From: Actinomycetota bacterium
Lineage (GTDB): Bacteria > Actinomycetota > Actinomycetes > S36-B12 > UBA5976
Reading direction: 5' to 3'
DNA length: 6,240 bases
NCBI GenBank assembly: GCA_009918865.1
Contig: RGCY01000073.1
Coordinates: 1 to 6,240, forward strand
Positions 1 to 5,763 of this stretch are shown in pieces. The notes below the pieces were generated by a model that did not search any database, had not been told where the DNA came from, and saw only the letters and a list, made by a program, of their open reading frames with translations. The position numbers were made by a program, and so were the translations under genes. The number at the start of each line of letters is the position of its first letter. Position 1 is the stretch's first letter.

Positions 1-933
1 GGCTTTATCCGCAGCCGCGAGAAACAGCCACTCGAAAGCAGTCGGGAACTCGGAGGCCCAGAAGCCTTCGTTATGTTGGGCGATATCCCACACGCGTGAC
101 TTCACTGCACTAGTTGGATAACCGGCCTTCTTCAGTGCCGACACAACTGCTGGTAGCGATTTCGCGATTCCGTTTTCCGACATTGCGCCATATCCACCAC
201 CACCGGAATAGAAATACAGACGTGGCGCAGCATCAGGTGCGCTGAAGTTGGTTGCAGCGATTGTGGCGAGATAGTCCTTCTTCACATAAAGAGGAAACGA
301 TGGGGAGAAAGCCAAAACTTTGCCGAAGACTTTTGGATACGTCAGGCCTATGTAGAACGAGATGATTCCGCCCATCGACGATCCACCAACGCCCGTTGTA
401 TCGCGACCTGGCAAAGTGTTGAAACGAGCATCGACATAAGGCTTGACTGTGTTCACGATGAATGATGCGTACTTATCCCCACTTGGCGCCGAAATGGGAG
501 TGCCTGGATTGCGCGGCCATGGCGGCGATAGTTCATTGAGCCGGTCAGCACTGTTATCAATTCCGACGACTATGACGCCGCGGTACCCATTGCCCACAAG
601 GTTGGAGATGCTTTCATCCACTTCCCATTCGCCGGCGTAGGAAGTTGAAGCATCGAACAGGTTTTGTCCGTCGTGCATGTAGAAGACGGGATATCGAAAG
701 TTGGTGTTTGCTGCGTCGTAGTTTGCAGGCGTCCAAATTCGAATCGTGCGTGTGCGACCATCGGAGTATTGCGGCATTGACAGTGACGCGAGAGTGAGGT
801 TGCCAACAACTGTGCCCTGCGCCGGCGCAGATTGGGCTGGAACGGTTGTGGTGGGGATTGTTGCCATCATCACTGCTCCGAAAATCGCGGCACTGGTGTT
901 TGCTTTGAACCGAGTGAGAAAGAGTCGTCGCAC
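1..933 (-). CDS. Secreted esterase-D/enterochelin-esterase-like alpha/beta hydrolase, 3' end outside window
   Basis: 311 codons are visible on the minus strand and the frame is still open at position 1, so the C-terminus is missing. The reading begins at GTG (933-931), giving a signal peptide: basic start (VRRLFLTRFK), a hydrophobic stretch around residues 15-26, and likely cleavage near AQSA (33-36). Mature-domain motifs fit the putative esterase family (PF00756): YMHDGQNLFD (85-94), a nucleophile elbow GGSSMGG (183-189, Ser186) and a late histidine in AQHNEGFW (His287). The product should be exported and hydrolyse ester or amide bonds; the substrate cannot be read from sequence. The acidic member of the triad is not obvious: the segment where the family usually carries it reads YSGGGGYGAMSENG (242-255). 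The start is moderately certain. Only an AAGG 12 nt upstream resembles a ribosome site, the frame stays open further upstream without an ATG, and the in-frame ATGs at residues 22-23 would cut the signal peptide. It lies 83 nt downstream of the PLP-enzyme gene, same strand. Confidence 0.85.
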   Translation of the reverse strand, partial: MRRLFLTRFKANTSAAIFGAVMMATIPTTTVPAQSAPAQGTVVGNLTLASLSMPQYSDGRTRTIRIWTPANYDAANTNFRYPVFYMHDGQNLFDASTSYAGEWEVDESISNLVGNGYRGVIVVGIDNSADRLNELSPPWPRNPGTPISAPSGDKYASFIVNTVKPYVDARFNTLPGRDTTGVGGSSMGGIISFYIGLTYPKVFGKVLAFSPSFPLYVKKDYLATIAATNFSAPDAAPRLYFYSGGGGYGAMSENGIAKSLPAVVSALKKAGYPTSAVKSRVWDIAQHNEGFWASEFPTAFEWLFLAAADKA

Positions 934-978
934 GGGTGAATCATGCCTTGAGTGGGGATTTGAGCAACAGGTGTCAAC

Positions 979-1004
979 TCGGTGAGTGCCAGAGCAGTGA
1001 CCGA
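979..1004 (-). other. Imperfect hairpin after the PLP-enzyme gene
   Basis: TCGGTGAGTGC (979-989) and GCAGTGACCGA (994-1004) can pair at 9 of 11 positions around a CAGA loop, 13 nt past the stop codon of the upstream PLP-enzyme gene. No T-run follows on the minus strand, so it is not a canonical intrinsic terminator. It could be a processing or pausing structure, or chance. The rest of the 83-nt gap (934-1016) shows nothing further except the weak AAGG before the esterase start. Confidence 0.2.
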
Positions 1005-1016
1005 TTGGGAAGTGGG

Positions 1017-2240
1017 CTACTCCAGAGCCTGCGCGAAATCCGCAATGATGTCTTCGGCGTCTTCAAGTCCAACTGAAATCCGCAGCACGCCTTGGCCGGG
1101 TTTGGCCGCTGCGGCAACCGGCCGATGTGTGAGTGCCGCCGGGTGTTGGATGAGAGTGTCAACTCCGCCGAGTGAGACTGCATGCAGCACAAGCTGCAGT
1201 CGAGCGCACAATCGTTGTGCGGCATCAAAGCCCCCAGCCATGTCAATGGAAACCATGGCACCGCCACCCAGCATTTGCCGCCCTGCACCCACAAGGCCGT
1301 GTGGGTCGCATGCAGGTAATCCCGGATAGTGCACACGGGCAATTTCGGTGCGCGCAGTGAGCCATGTTGCAAGTGCTAGCGCATGTTCCTGCTGATGCTT
1401 AACGCGGATGGGCATTGTGGGCAGTCCGCGATGCAGGAGGAATGCCGACATCGGATCGAGTAAACCACCGGTGATGGCGCGCACAGCGCGAAGTTCACCA
1501 GCATGTTCAGCAGATGTGATGACAACGCCACCCATTGCGTCGCCGTGACCACCGATGTACTTCGTTGCGCTGTGCATGCTGAAGGTGGCACCGAGTTCAA
1601 GGGGGTGTTGCAGAATCGACGAAGCAAAAGTGTTGTCCACCATGACGGGCACATCGCCAGCGATGCGTGCCACTTCCCGAATATCGATTAACTCCAACGT
1701 TGGGTTACCCGGTGACTCGAGCACGATCAGACCGGTGTCGTTAGTGATTGCCGCGCTCAGCCCATGCACATCGGTGTAAGTGATGTTTGTACCCAACAGA
1801 CCGTGCTCGAGTAAATGGTCGGTGCCGCCATATAACGGGCGGATTCCCACAACGTGTGGCTTACCTGTTTTTACGCGGCTAAGCACTACGGCCGTGATTG
1901 CGGCCATGCCAGTTGCAAACGCAACGGCTTGCGTCGCATCGCCATGTGCAGTCATTGGCTCAAAACTGGCAACCGCATCTTCGAATCGACCAACTGTGGG
2001 ATTCCACAATCGCCGATAAACATGTGTTCCGTGCGTGCCGTTCGGACGACCACCAGTCGCCAGGTTTTCGTAAGCGTCACCACCGCCAGCGACACTTGGC
2101 AAGGGATTTGTGGTCGAAAAATCGATGGGGAGTGCATGCACGCCAAGGTCTGTGAGATCTGCGCGCCCAGCGTGCACAGCAGTGGTGTTCAGTCCCCAAG
2201 CAGGAGGTGTCATCGCGGATTCCGTCACAGGCGTAGTCAT
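1017..2240 (-). CDS. Cys/Met-metabolism PLP-dependent enzyme (transsulfuration family)
   Basis: This 407-aa cytoplasmic fold-type I PLP enzyme belongs to the cystathionine gamma-synthase / gamma-lyase / methionine gamma-lyase superfamily (PF01053) and has the usual length of about 400 residues. The cofactor lysine is Lys227 in HSATKYIGGHGD (223-234). Asp202 in VDNTF should hold the pyridine nitrogen. Tyr75 and Arg77 in YRRLWNPT are the phosphate-binding pair supplied by the neighbouring subunit. Tyr137 lies in RPLYGGTDHLL, and Arg387 in LRISVGLED should bind the substrate carboxylate. The C-terminal LGGVDTLIQHPAALTH resembles gamma-lyases (IQHPA) more than typical cystathionine gamma-synthases. 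The cysteine after Tyr that marks many methionine gamma-lyases is Gly139 here. The exact reaction (synthase, cystathionine lyase or methionine lyase) is therefore undecided. A Gly/Asn-rich segment (51-73) before Tyr75 looks longer than in the classical enzymes. No clear Shine-Dalgarno precedes the ATG; Met10 is an alternative start. The gene follows the glycosylase gene after 83 nt with no visible riboswitch. Confidence 0.9.
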   Translation of the reverse strand: MTTPVTESAMTPPAWGLNTTAVHAGRADLTDLGVHALPIDFSTTNPLPSVAGGGDAYENLATGGRPNGTHGTHVYRRLWNPTVGRFEDAVASFEPMTAHGDATQAVAFATGMAAITAVVLSRVKTGKPHVVGIRPLYGGTDHLLEHGLLGTNITYTDVHGLSAAITNDTGLIVLESPGNPTLELIDIREVARIAGDVPVMVDNTFASSILQHPLELGATFSMHSATKYIGGHGDAMGGVVITSAEHAGELRAVRAITGGLLDPMSAFLLHRGLPTMPIRVKHQQEHALALATWLTARTEIARVHYPGLPACDPHGLVGAGRQMLGGGAMVSIDMAGGFDAAQRLCARLQLVLHAVSLGGVDTLIQHPAALTHRPVAAAAKPGQGVLRISVGLEDAEDIIADFAQALE

Positions 2241-2323
2241 TCAGAAAGTGTCATGAAACGGAACCATTATTCGCCGAGTGGCACATCAAAGTGAGAAGTC
2301 CCACAACTGTTTTGCAGGGCCCC

Positions 2324-2941
2324 TCACGCCGCGCGCCAGCAGTACCACGCTGCCACGCTGCGTCGACCCGAAAAGGGTTCACCAAGTTCGTGAAGCCGTG
2401 CTGGCGTCACCGGGGGTTGGCCCGCGTGCATGTTGTCCCAGCCTCTGCGAACGCCCAAATCGCCGACTGGCCAAACATCGAGTCGACCGAGTTGAAACAT
2501 CAGGAACATCTCCGCGGTCCAACGGCCAATGCCAGGAATGACAGTCAGTTCACTAATGACTGCCTCGTCGGTTTTGCGTGCAAGCGCGGAGAACTCAATA
2601 CTTCCCGTGGTGGCAGCGGCGGCAAGTGCAGTGACTGTTCGAGTTTTTGCAGCGCTGAGACCGGCGGCGCGAAGTTCGTCGACTCTGCATCTAGCCACGG
2701 AGGTGGGGGTGACTTCACCATCGCAGGCGTCTAGCACTCGCGCGTAAATTGACCGCGCAGCAGCCGTCGAGACCTGTTGAGCAGTTACGGCGCGCACGAG
2801 TGATTCAAAGTGTGAAGTCTTTGGACGCACGCGTCCGATAGGGCACAAGTCGGCAGCTCTCACGATTCCACGGAACGCCCGATCTGCACGAACGACTTCT
2901 GCGCAGTGCTGTTCCATGTGGTTGCGAGTGAGCCGTGCCAT
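2324..2941 (-). CDS. AlkA-type DNA-3-methyladenine glycosylase (HhH-GPD superfamily)
   Basis: This 205-aa protein should excise alkylated bases such as 3-methyladenine from DNA, the first step of base-excision repair. Seen in the sequence: SLVRAVTAQQVSTAAA (47-62), the start of the HhH-GPD core; a helix-hairpin-helix LTVIPGIGRWTAEMF (132-146); and WPVGDLGVRRG (157-167) with the expected catalytic Asp161. It ends in the family-typical RSVAAWYCWR (194-203), so it is complete. It lacks the extra N-terminal domain of E. coli AlkA and matches the short form of the family. No Cys4 iron-sulfur cluster motif follows the core, which argues against EndoIII/MutY. The first ATG is favoured because a TTAAGG ribosome site sits 8 nt upstream; Met9 is the alternative. 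The gene starts 21 nt after the GH16 stop codon, so the two may share a transcript, although a secreted glucanase and a repair enzyme have no obvious functional link. The lesion range cannot be deduced. Confidence 0.88.
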   Translation of the reverse strand: MARLTRNHMEQHCAEVVRADRAFRGIVRAADLCPIGRVRPKTSHFESLVRAVTAQQVSTAAARSIYARVLDACDGEVTPTSVARCRVDELRAAGLSAAKTRTVTALAAAATTGSIEFSALARKTDEAVISELTVIPGIGRWTAEMFLMFQLGRLDVWPVGDLGVRRGWDNMHAGQPPVTPARLHELGEPFSGRRSVAAWYCWRAA

Positions 2942-2949
2942 GTCGCAAA

Positions 2950-2955
2950 CCTTAA
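2950..2955 (-). promoter_or_regulatory. Ribosome binding site of the DNA glycosylase gene
   Basis: TTAAGG reads on the minus strand, 8 nt before the ATG at 2941, inside the 21-nt gap after the GH16 stop codon (2965-2963). It is the clearest Shine-Dalgarno in the window. It supports this start codon and translation from a transcript entering through the GH16 gene. Confidence 0.6.
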
Positions 2956-2962
2956 GAGTGAA

Positions 2963-4687
2963 TCACAAACCTTTGTTGACTGTGCCGATTCCATTCATTG
3001 AGTAATACCGAATCCAATCAACGGCCATCGATGTTGACTGCAGAAGCGGTGAGATGCCGCCACCCATGTCTCCTCCCAGTGCGACGTTGAGAATCGCATA
3101 CATCTTGGGCGCAGTCCCATCCGCACTCGGACCAAATGGCCACACAGTGAATCCGAAATCTGATTTGTTCACGGTGTGGAAGACCTTGCCGTCCACCAGC
3201 CAACTGATGCTCGTTGGGGTCCAGTTCACTGCATACACGTGGTAAGCGTCAGAAAGTGGAGCCGAGAGCGTTGTCGTGCCACCTTTGAGAACCCGAGCGC
3301 CGATTCGGTCAGCCATGTGCGCAGTGCCCCACAATGTTTGTGGGGAGTTGCCCACGGCTTCAAGGATGTCAATCTCTCCACAGCGCGGCCAGCCCACGGA
3401 CGCGATGTTTGTGCCAAGCAGCCAGAACGCTGGCCAAGTCCCGCCACCTGCTGGCACTTTGATGCGCGCCTCAAGTTGGCCGTAGGTGAAGTTGACACGG
3501 TTGTATGTCGTGACTTTGCCGCTTGTCCAGTCACATTTGCCGTAGTAACAACGGTAATTCGATGCGCCAGAGCGTTGTGCTGTGATGATGAGGTTTCCAT
3601 CAGCAGTGCCATCCAACGTGTTTGCGCTTGGCAGGTAATACTCGCGCTCGTTGTTACCCCACCCACAGTTGCCGATAGCGCAGCCGTCACCAGTGTCCGC
3701 ACCCCAGGTGAGACTTGAGGGTGATGAACCAGCTGAACCTTTGAACTCTTCTGACCACAGCAAAACCTTGCCCGGTGACAATGCAGTGATGGCGACAGTT
3801 CTTGTGACTGCGGTGGCAGCGGCGTAGAACGCATCACCGGAGTTCGTCGCGGTGATTTTGCATGACCCAATTGCTAATGCGGTCAGTGAGTATCCATTGA
3901 CAGCGCACACCTTCGGAGTCGAACTCTTGATGACTGTGACACCACCAGAGCTGGAAACGTCTAGCGTCTGCTCAGGGTCGCCCACGCCCATGCCTGCCGG
4001 TTGCGAAAAGACGATGATGTTCTTGGCGGGCGTAGGTTTCCCTGTTTTCGACGTTGTTGGCGATAGGCCCAAGCGACTCCGTGAACGCATCCGCACTGTG
4101 TAGGAAGTGCCGTTAGTCAACCCACTAATTGAGACTGGACTGGTCGCCACAAAATTCCATGTCACACCGTCAATCGACCATTCAGTGCTGATGATGGTTG
4201 AGCCGTTGTCTGCGCCAAGTGAAAAGGGAACGAGCAACGATTGACTTCCTGCAATGACTTGTGCAATCACCGGGGCGGCCGGCGCCTTTGCCGCGGTGCG
4301 CGACGGCTGCACAATTACTGGTCCGGCCGGGTCGGATGCGCCGACGCTGTTGCGCGCGGTCACGGTCACGGCATACGTCACACCATTGGCAAGCCCTGGC
4401 ACCGTTGCACTGCGAGCAGTACCAGCAACCTGCACTGACACGGTTGGATCACCGGACGTTGCGGCCACAATGTAGGACGTGATGGGCATTCCCCCATCTG
4501 CTGCGGGTGCGTCCCAGTTCACGGTTGCGCTGTTGTTGCCACGAGTAGCGCTGAGAGTTTGGGGAGCACTTGGCACGCTGACGGTGGCCAGCCCGGAGGC
4601 CGGCGCTGAAGCCCCCACAACGCAAGCAGCGAGGACCGTTCCAAGGACGAGTGGACGCACAGCGAAGCGTCGGGGAAGCGCTTTCAT
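2963..4687 (-). CDS. Secreted GH16 beta-glucanase (laminarinase-like) with Fn3 and Ig-like modules
   Basis: The protein has 574 aa when started at ATG 4687. Domain order: signal peptide (about 1-32; basic MKALPRRFAVRP, hydrophobic LVLGTVLAACVVGA, cleavage near the Ala/Ser-rich end); a first Fn3 domain (about 37-128); a second Fn3-like domain (about 135-220); an Ig-like bacterial module (about 222-302) with the pattern SSTPKVCAVNG...GSCKITA and a probable Cys261-Cys276 pair; then a GH16 catalytic domain (about 308-563). The catalytic motif is GEIDILEAVG (437-446): Glu438 nucleophile, Asp440 assisting, Glu443 acid/base. This spacing (ExDxxE) is that of laminarinase-type endo-beta-1,3-glucanases. 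WPAFWLLG (418-425) and VDWIRYY (556-562) are further family marks. Two CX4C pairs (336/341, 380/385) suggest disulfides, as expected outside the cell. There is no sorting motif or membrane anchor, so the enzyme is probably released. The frame is open back to an ATG at 4846, but that would put 53 non-signal residues before the signal peptide. Laminarin is the likely substrate class; this is inference. Confidence 0.92.
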   Translation of the reverse strand: MKALPRRFAVRPLVLGTVLAACVVGASAPASGLATVSVPSAPQTLSATRGNNSATVNWDAPAADGGMPITSYIVAATSGDPTVSVQVAGTARSATVPGLANGVTYAVTVTARNSVGASDPAGPVIVQPSRTAAKAPAAPVIAQVIAGSQSLLVPFSLGADNGSTIISTEWSIDGVTWNFVATSPVSISGLTNGTSYTVRMRSRSRLGLSPTTSKTGKPTPAKNIIVFSQPAGMGVGDPEQTLDVSSSGGVTVIKSSTPKVCAVNGYSLTALAIGSCKITATNSGDAFYAAATAVTRTVAITALSPGKVLLWSEEFKGSAGSSPSSLTWGADTGDGCAIGNCGWGNNEREYYLPSANTLDGTADGNLIITAQRSGASNYRCYYGKCDWTSGKVTTYNRVNFTYGQLEARIKVPAGGGTWPAFWLLGTNIASVGWPRCGEIDILEAVGNSPQTLWGTAHMADRIGARVLKGGTTTLSAPLSDAYHVYAVNWTPTSISWLVDGKVFHTVNKSDFGFTVWPFGPSADGTAPKMYAILNVALGGDMGGGISPLLQSTSMAVDWIRYYSMNGIGTVNKGL

Positions 4688-4696
4688 GGTGTTTGA

Positions 4697-4702
4697 AGTG
4701 TA
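4697..4702 (-). promoter_or_regulatory. Candidate -10 element of the GH16 gene
   Basis: TACACT reads on the minus strand 9 nt before the GH16 ATG. It fits the TAnnnT core of SigA-type -10 boxes. Transcription from it would start about 1-3 nt before the ATG, giving a leaderless or nearly leaderless mRNA. That agrees with the absence of any Shine-Dalgarno before this start. I see no matching -35 hexamer, so the call is tentative. Confidence 0.3.
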
Positions 4703-4767
4703 GGTCGCAGACCGCGCCGGATACTTGTGCGTGGTCTGGGAATGGGCTGCGACTCGCGCCACCGCCT

Positions 4768-4788
4768 GGTGTCGGGCGGCACGACACC
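4768..4788. repeat. Perfect 7-bp inverted repeat in the divergent intergenic region
   Basis: GGTGTCG (4768-4774) and CGACACC (4782-4788) are exact reverse complements with a 7-nt spacer. The repeat lies 80 nt upstream of the GH16 start and about 50 nt upstream of the znuA -35. It might be an operator for a regulator of the GH16 gene, or a chance palindrome in GC-rich DNA. No T-run follows on either strand, so it is not a standard terminator. Confidence 0.3.
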
Positions 4789-4804
4789 GTCTGCTCCCGA
4801 CTGT

Positions 4805-4826
4805 TTGGGCAGTGTTTCGCGCCCAA
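4805..4826. repeat. Perfect 6-bp inverted repeat upstream of znuA
   Basis: TTGGGC (4805-4810) and GCCCAA (4821-4826) are exact reverse complements separated by 10 nt, ending 13 nt before the znuA -35 hexamer. The spacing places the two half-sites about one and a half helical turns apart. A stem this short is easily expected by chance, so an operator role is only a possibility. Confidence 0.2.
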
Positions 4827-4839
4827 CCCACACCCGGGC

Positions 4840-4868
4840 TTGCCACGCCAACTTCACTAACTGATAAT
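4840..4868 (+). promoter_or_regulatory. znuA promoter (-35 TTGCCA, 17 bp, -10 GATAAT)
   Basis: TTGCCA (4840-4845) matches TTGACA at 5 of 6 positions. GATAAT (4863-4868) matches TATAAT at 5 of 6, and the spacer is exactly 17 bp. Counting 7-8 nt from the -10 puts the transcription start at 4875-4876, the A of the ATG at 4876. The mRNA would then be leaderless, a common arrangement in actinobacteria, and no Shine-Dalgarno is needed or seen. It is the best promoter in the window. Confidence 0.65.
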
Positions 4869-4876
4869 GGTTCTCA
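4862..4876. promoter_or_regulatory. Zur-like zinc operator over the znuA -10 and start site
   Basis: TGATAATGGTTCTCA is an imperfect 15-bp palindrome with 5 of 7 symmetric pairs. It agrees at 12 of 15 positions with TGAAAATGATTTTCA, the form of actinobacterial Zur boxes as I recall it. It covers the -10 hexamer and runs to the predicted +1, where a bound repressor would block RNA polymerase. The adjoining znuA-znuC genes make zinc the natural signal: Zn-loaded Zur binds and represses, and zinc shortage releases the operon. The identification is from memory of the consensus; another Fur-family regulator (Fur, Mur) is the main alternative. Confidence 0.6.
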
Positions 4877-5763
4877 TGTTTAGCGTGGTAGCCAAGAGAG
4901 CCGTAACTGTGCTCGTCGCCGCTTGGATGCTCACCGGTTGTGGTTCGGGCAACACCCCAGCAAGACCAAAACCACTGAACGGACCGATGAAGGTTGTCGC
5001 GGCGATTTATCCACTTGCTTATGCCGCAGAGCGCATCGGCGGCGAGGACGTCACCGTTTCCACACTTGCCGCGACCGGCGTAGAACCCCATGAACAGGAA
5101 CTCACCGCGAAGCAGGTGGGCGCAGTTGAACTGGCCGATGTTGTCGTCTATGTGAAAGGTCTCGCGGGTGCAGTCGATGCCGCGGTCAGTCAATCATCGG
5201 CGGTGGTTGTCGATGCGCTCGCAGCAGTTGGCTCGGGCAAACGTGCAAATGATCCGCACCTGTGGCTGAATCCGTTGCGCCTCGTTGAAGTTGGGGCTGC
5301 ACTTGCCACAAATTTCAGCAAAGTCGATCCCACACATGCTGCGAACTATCAAGCACGTGCTCGTGCATTCACATCAGACCTGACGCACCTTGATGCGGAC
5401 ATCAAGAGTGAAACAAAGTCCTGCGCGAATCGCCTTCTTGTCACAACTCACACATCTTTGGGCTATTTCGCTAGCCGTTACGGTTTTCGCCAAGTCAGTG
5501 TGCTCGGTGCAGACCCGGAATCCGAACCCACCCCAGCAACATTGGCTCGCATCATTAAGTTTGTGAAAACCAACAACATCACAACCCTCTACGGAGAAGT
5601 TGGCCACACGAGTAAAGCATTGAACACAGTCGCGAAAGAGACTGGTGCAGTTGTGCGTTTGCTACAAACCCTCGAAGCACCTCCGCTAGGCACCGACTAC
5701 CCCAGCGCCATGAGAGAAAATGCTGCGGTTGTGGTTGCCGGGCAAAAGTGCGGCCAGCCATGA
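4876..5763 (+). CDS. znuA: Zinc ABC transporter substrate-binding lipoprotein (ZnuA/TroA family)
   Basis: This 295-aa cluster A-I metal-binding protein (PF01297) captures zinc outside the membrane and delivers it to the ABC permease. A lipoprotein signal (AKRAVTVLVAAWMLTGCGSG) puts the lipid-bearing cysteine at Cys22 in LTGC. The binding fold begins at MKVVAAIYPLAYAAERIGG (38-56). Metal ligands expected for the family are His72 (GVEPHEQ), His128 (NDPHLWLNP) and His192 (TTHTSLGYFA). The fourth, acidic ligand usually lies in an LDP(I/L) motif; here the stretch reads LQTLEAPPLG (263-272), so Gln264 may stand in its place. The His-rich loop of many zinc-specific members is absent: only GSGKRAN separates the strand from DPHLW. 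Zinc rather than manganese is therefore supported mainly by the operator. Cys183 and Cys292 could form a disulfide. The start at 4876 is chosen because the promoter's -10 element ends at 4868, so the in-frame ATG at 4867 would be untranscribed. The stop overlaps the znuC start. Confidence 0.9.
   Translation: MFSVVAKRAVTVLVAAWMLTGCGSGNTPARPKPLNGPMKVVAAIYPLAYAAERIGGEDVTVSTLAATGVEPHEQELTAKQVGAVELADVVVYVKGLAGAVDAAVSQSSAVVVDALAAVGSGKRANDPHLWLNPLRLVEVGAALATNFSKVDPTHAANYQARARAFTSDLTHLDADIKSETKSCANRLLVTTHTSLGYFASRYGFRQVSVLGADPESEPTPATLARIIKFVKTNNITTLYGEVGHTSKALNTVAKETGAVVRLLQTLEAPPLGTDYPSAMRENAAVVVAGQKCGQP

Noticed and set aside
979..1004. Rho-independent terminator after the PLP-enzyme gene
   Set aside because: The imperfect stem has two mismatches and no T-run follows on the minus strand; listed only as a weak hairpin.
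974..1372. 132-codon minus-strand frame overlapping the end of the PLP-enzyme gene
   Set aside because: It lies in another frame within the well-supported PLP enzyme and has Cys/Trp/Leu-rich, low-information content; it is a shadow.
2241..2323. SAM riboswitch or other leader element before the PLP-enzyme gene
   Set aside because: The 83-nt gap is short for a SAM-binding aptamer plus expression platform, and no conserved helices could be traced. An AATAAT (-10-like, 2266-2271, minus strand) is present but has no -35 partner, so it is not listed as a promoter.
3226..3870. 214-codon minus-strand frame inside the GH16 gene
   Set aside because: The alternate frame overlaps the catalytic domain coding sequence and shows no family motifs.
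4688..4846. N-terminal 53-residue extension of the GH16 protein
   Set aside because: The extra residues are Arg/Ala/His-rich with no signal features and precede a complete signal peptide; an exported protein would not normally carry them.
4867..4875. ATG at 4867 as the znuA start codon
   Set aside because: It lies within the Zur-like operator and overlaps the last bases of the -10 hexamer, so the predicted transcript would not contain it. The ATG at 4876 coincides with the predicted +1 and leaves a normal lipoprotein signal.
4684..5193. 169-codon open frame on the minus strand opposite znuA
   Set aside because: It is antisense to the clear znuA coding frame and to the control region and shows no recognisable domain; it is a shadow frame.
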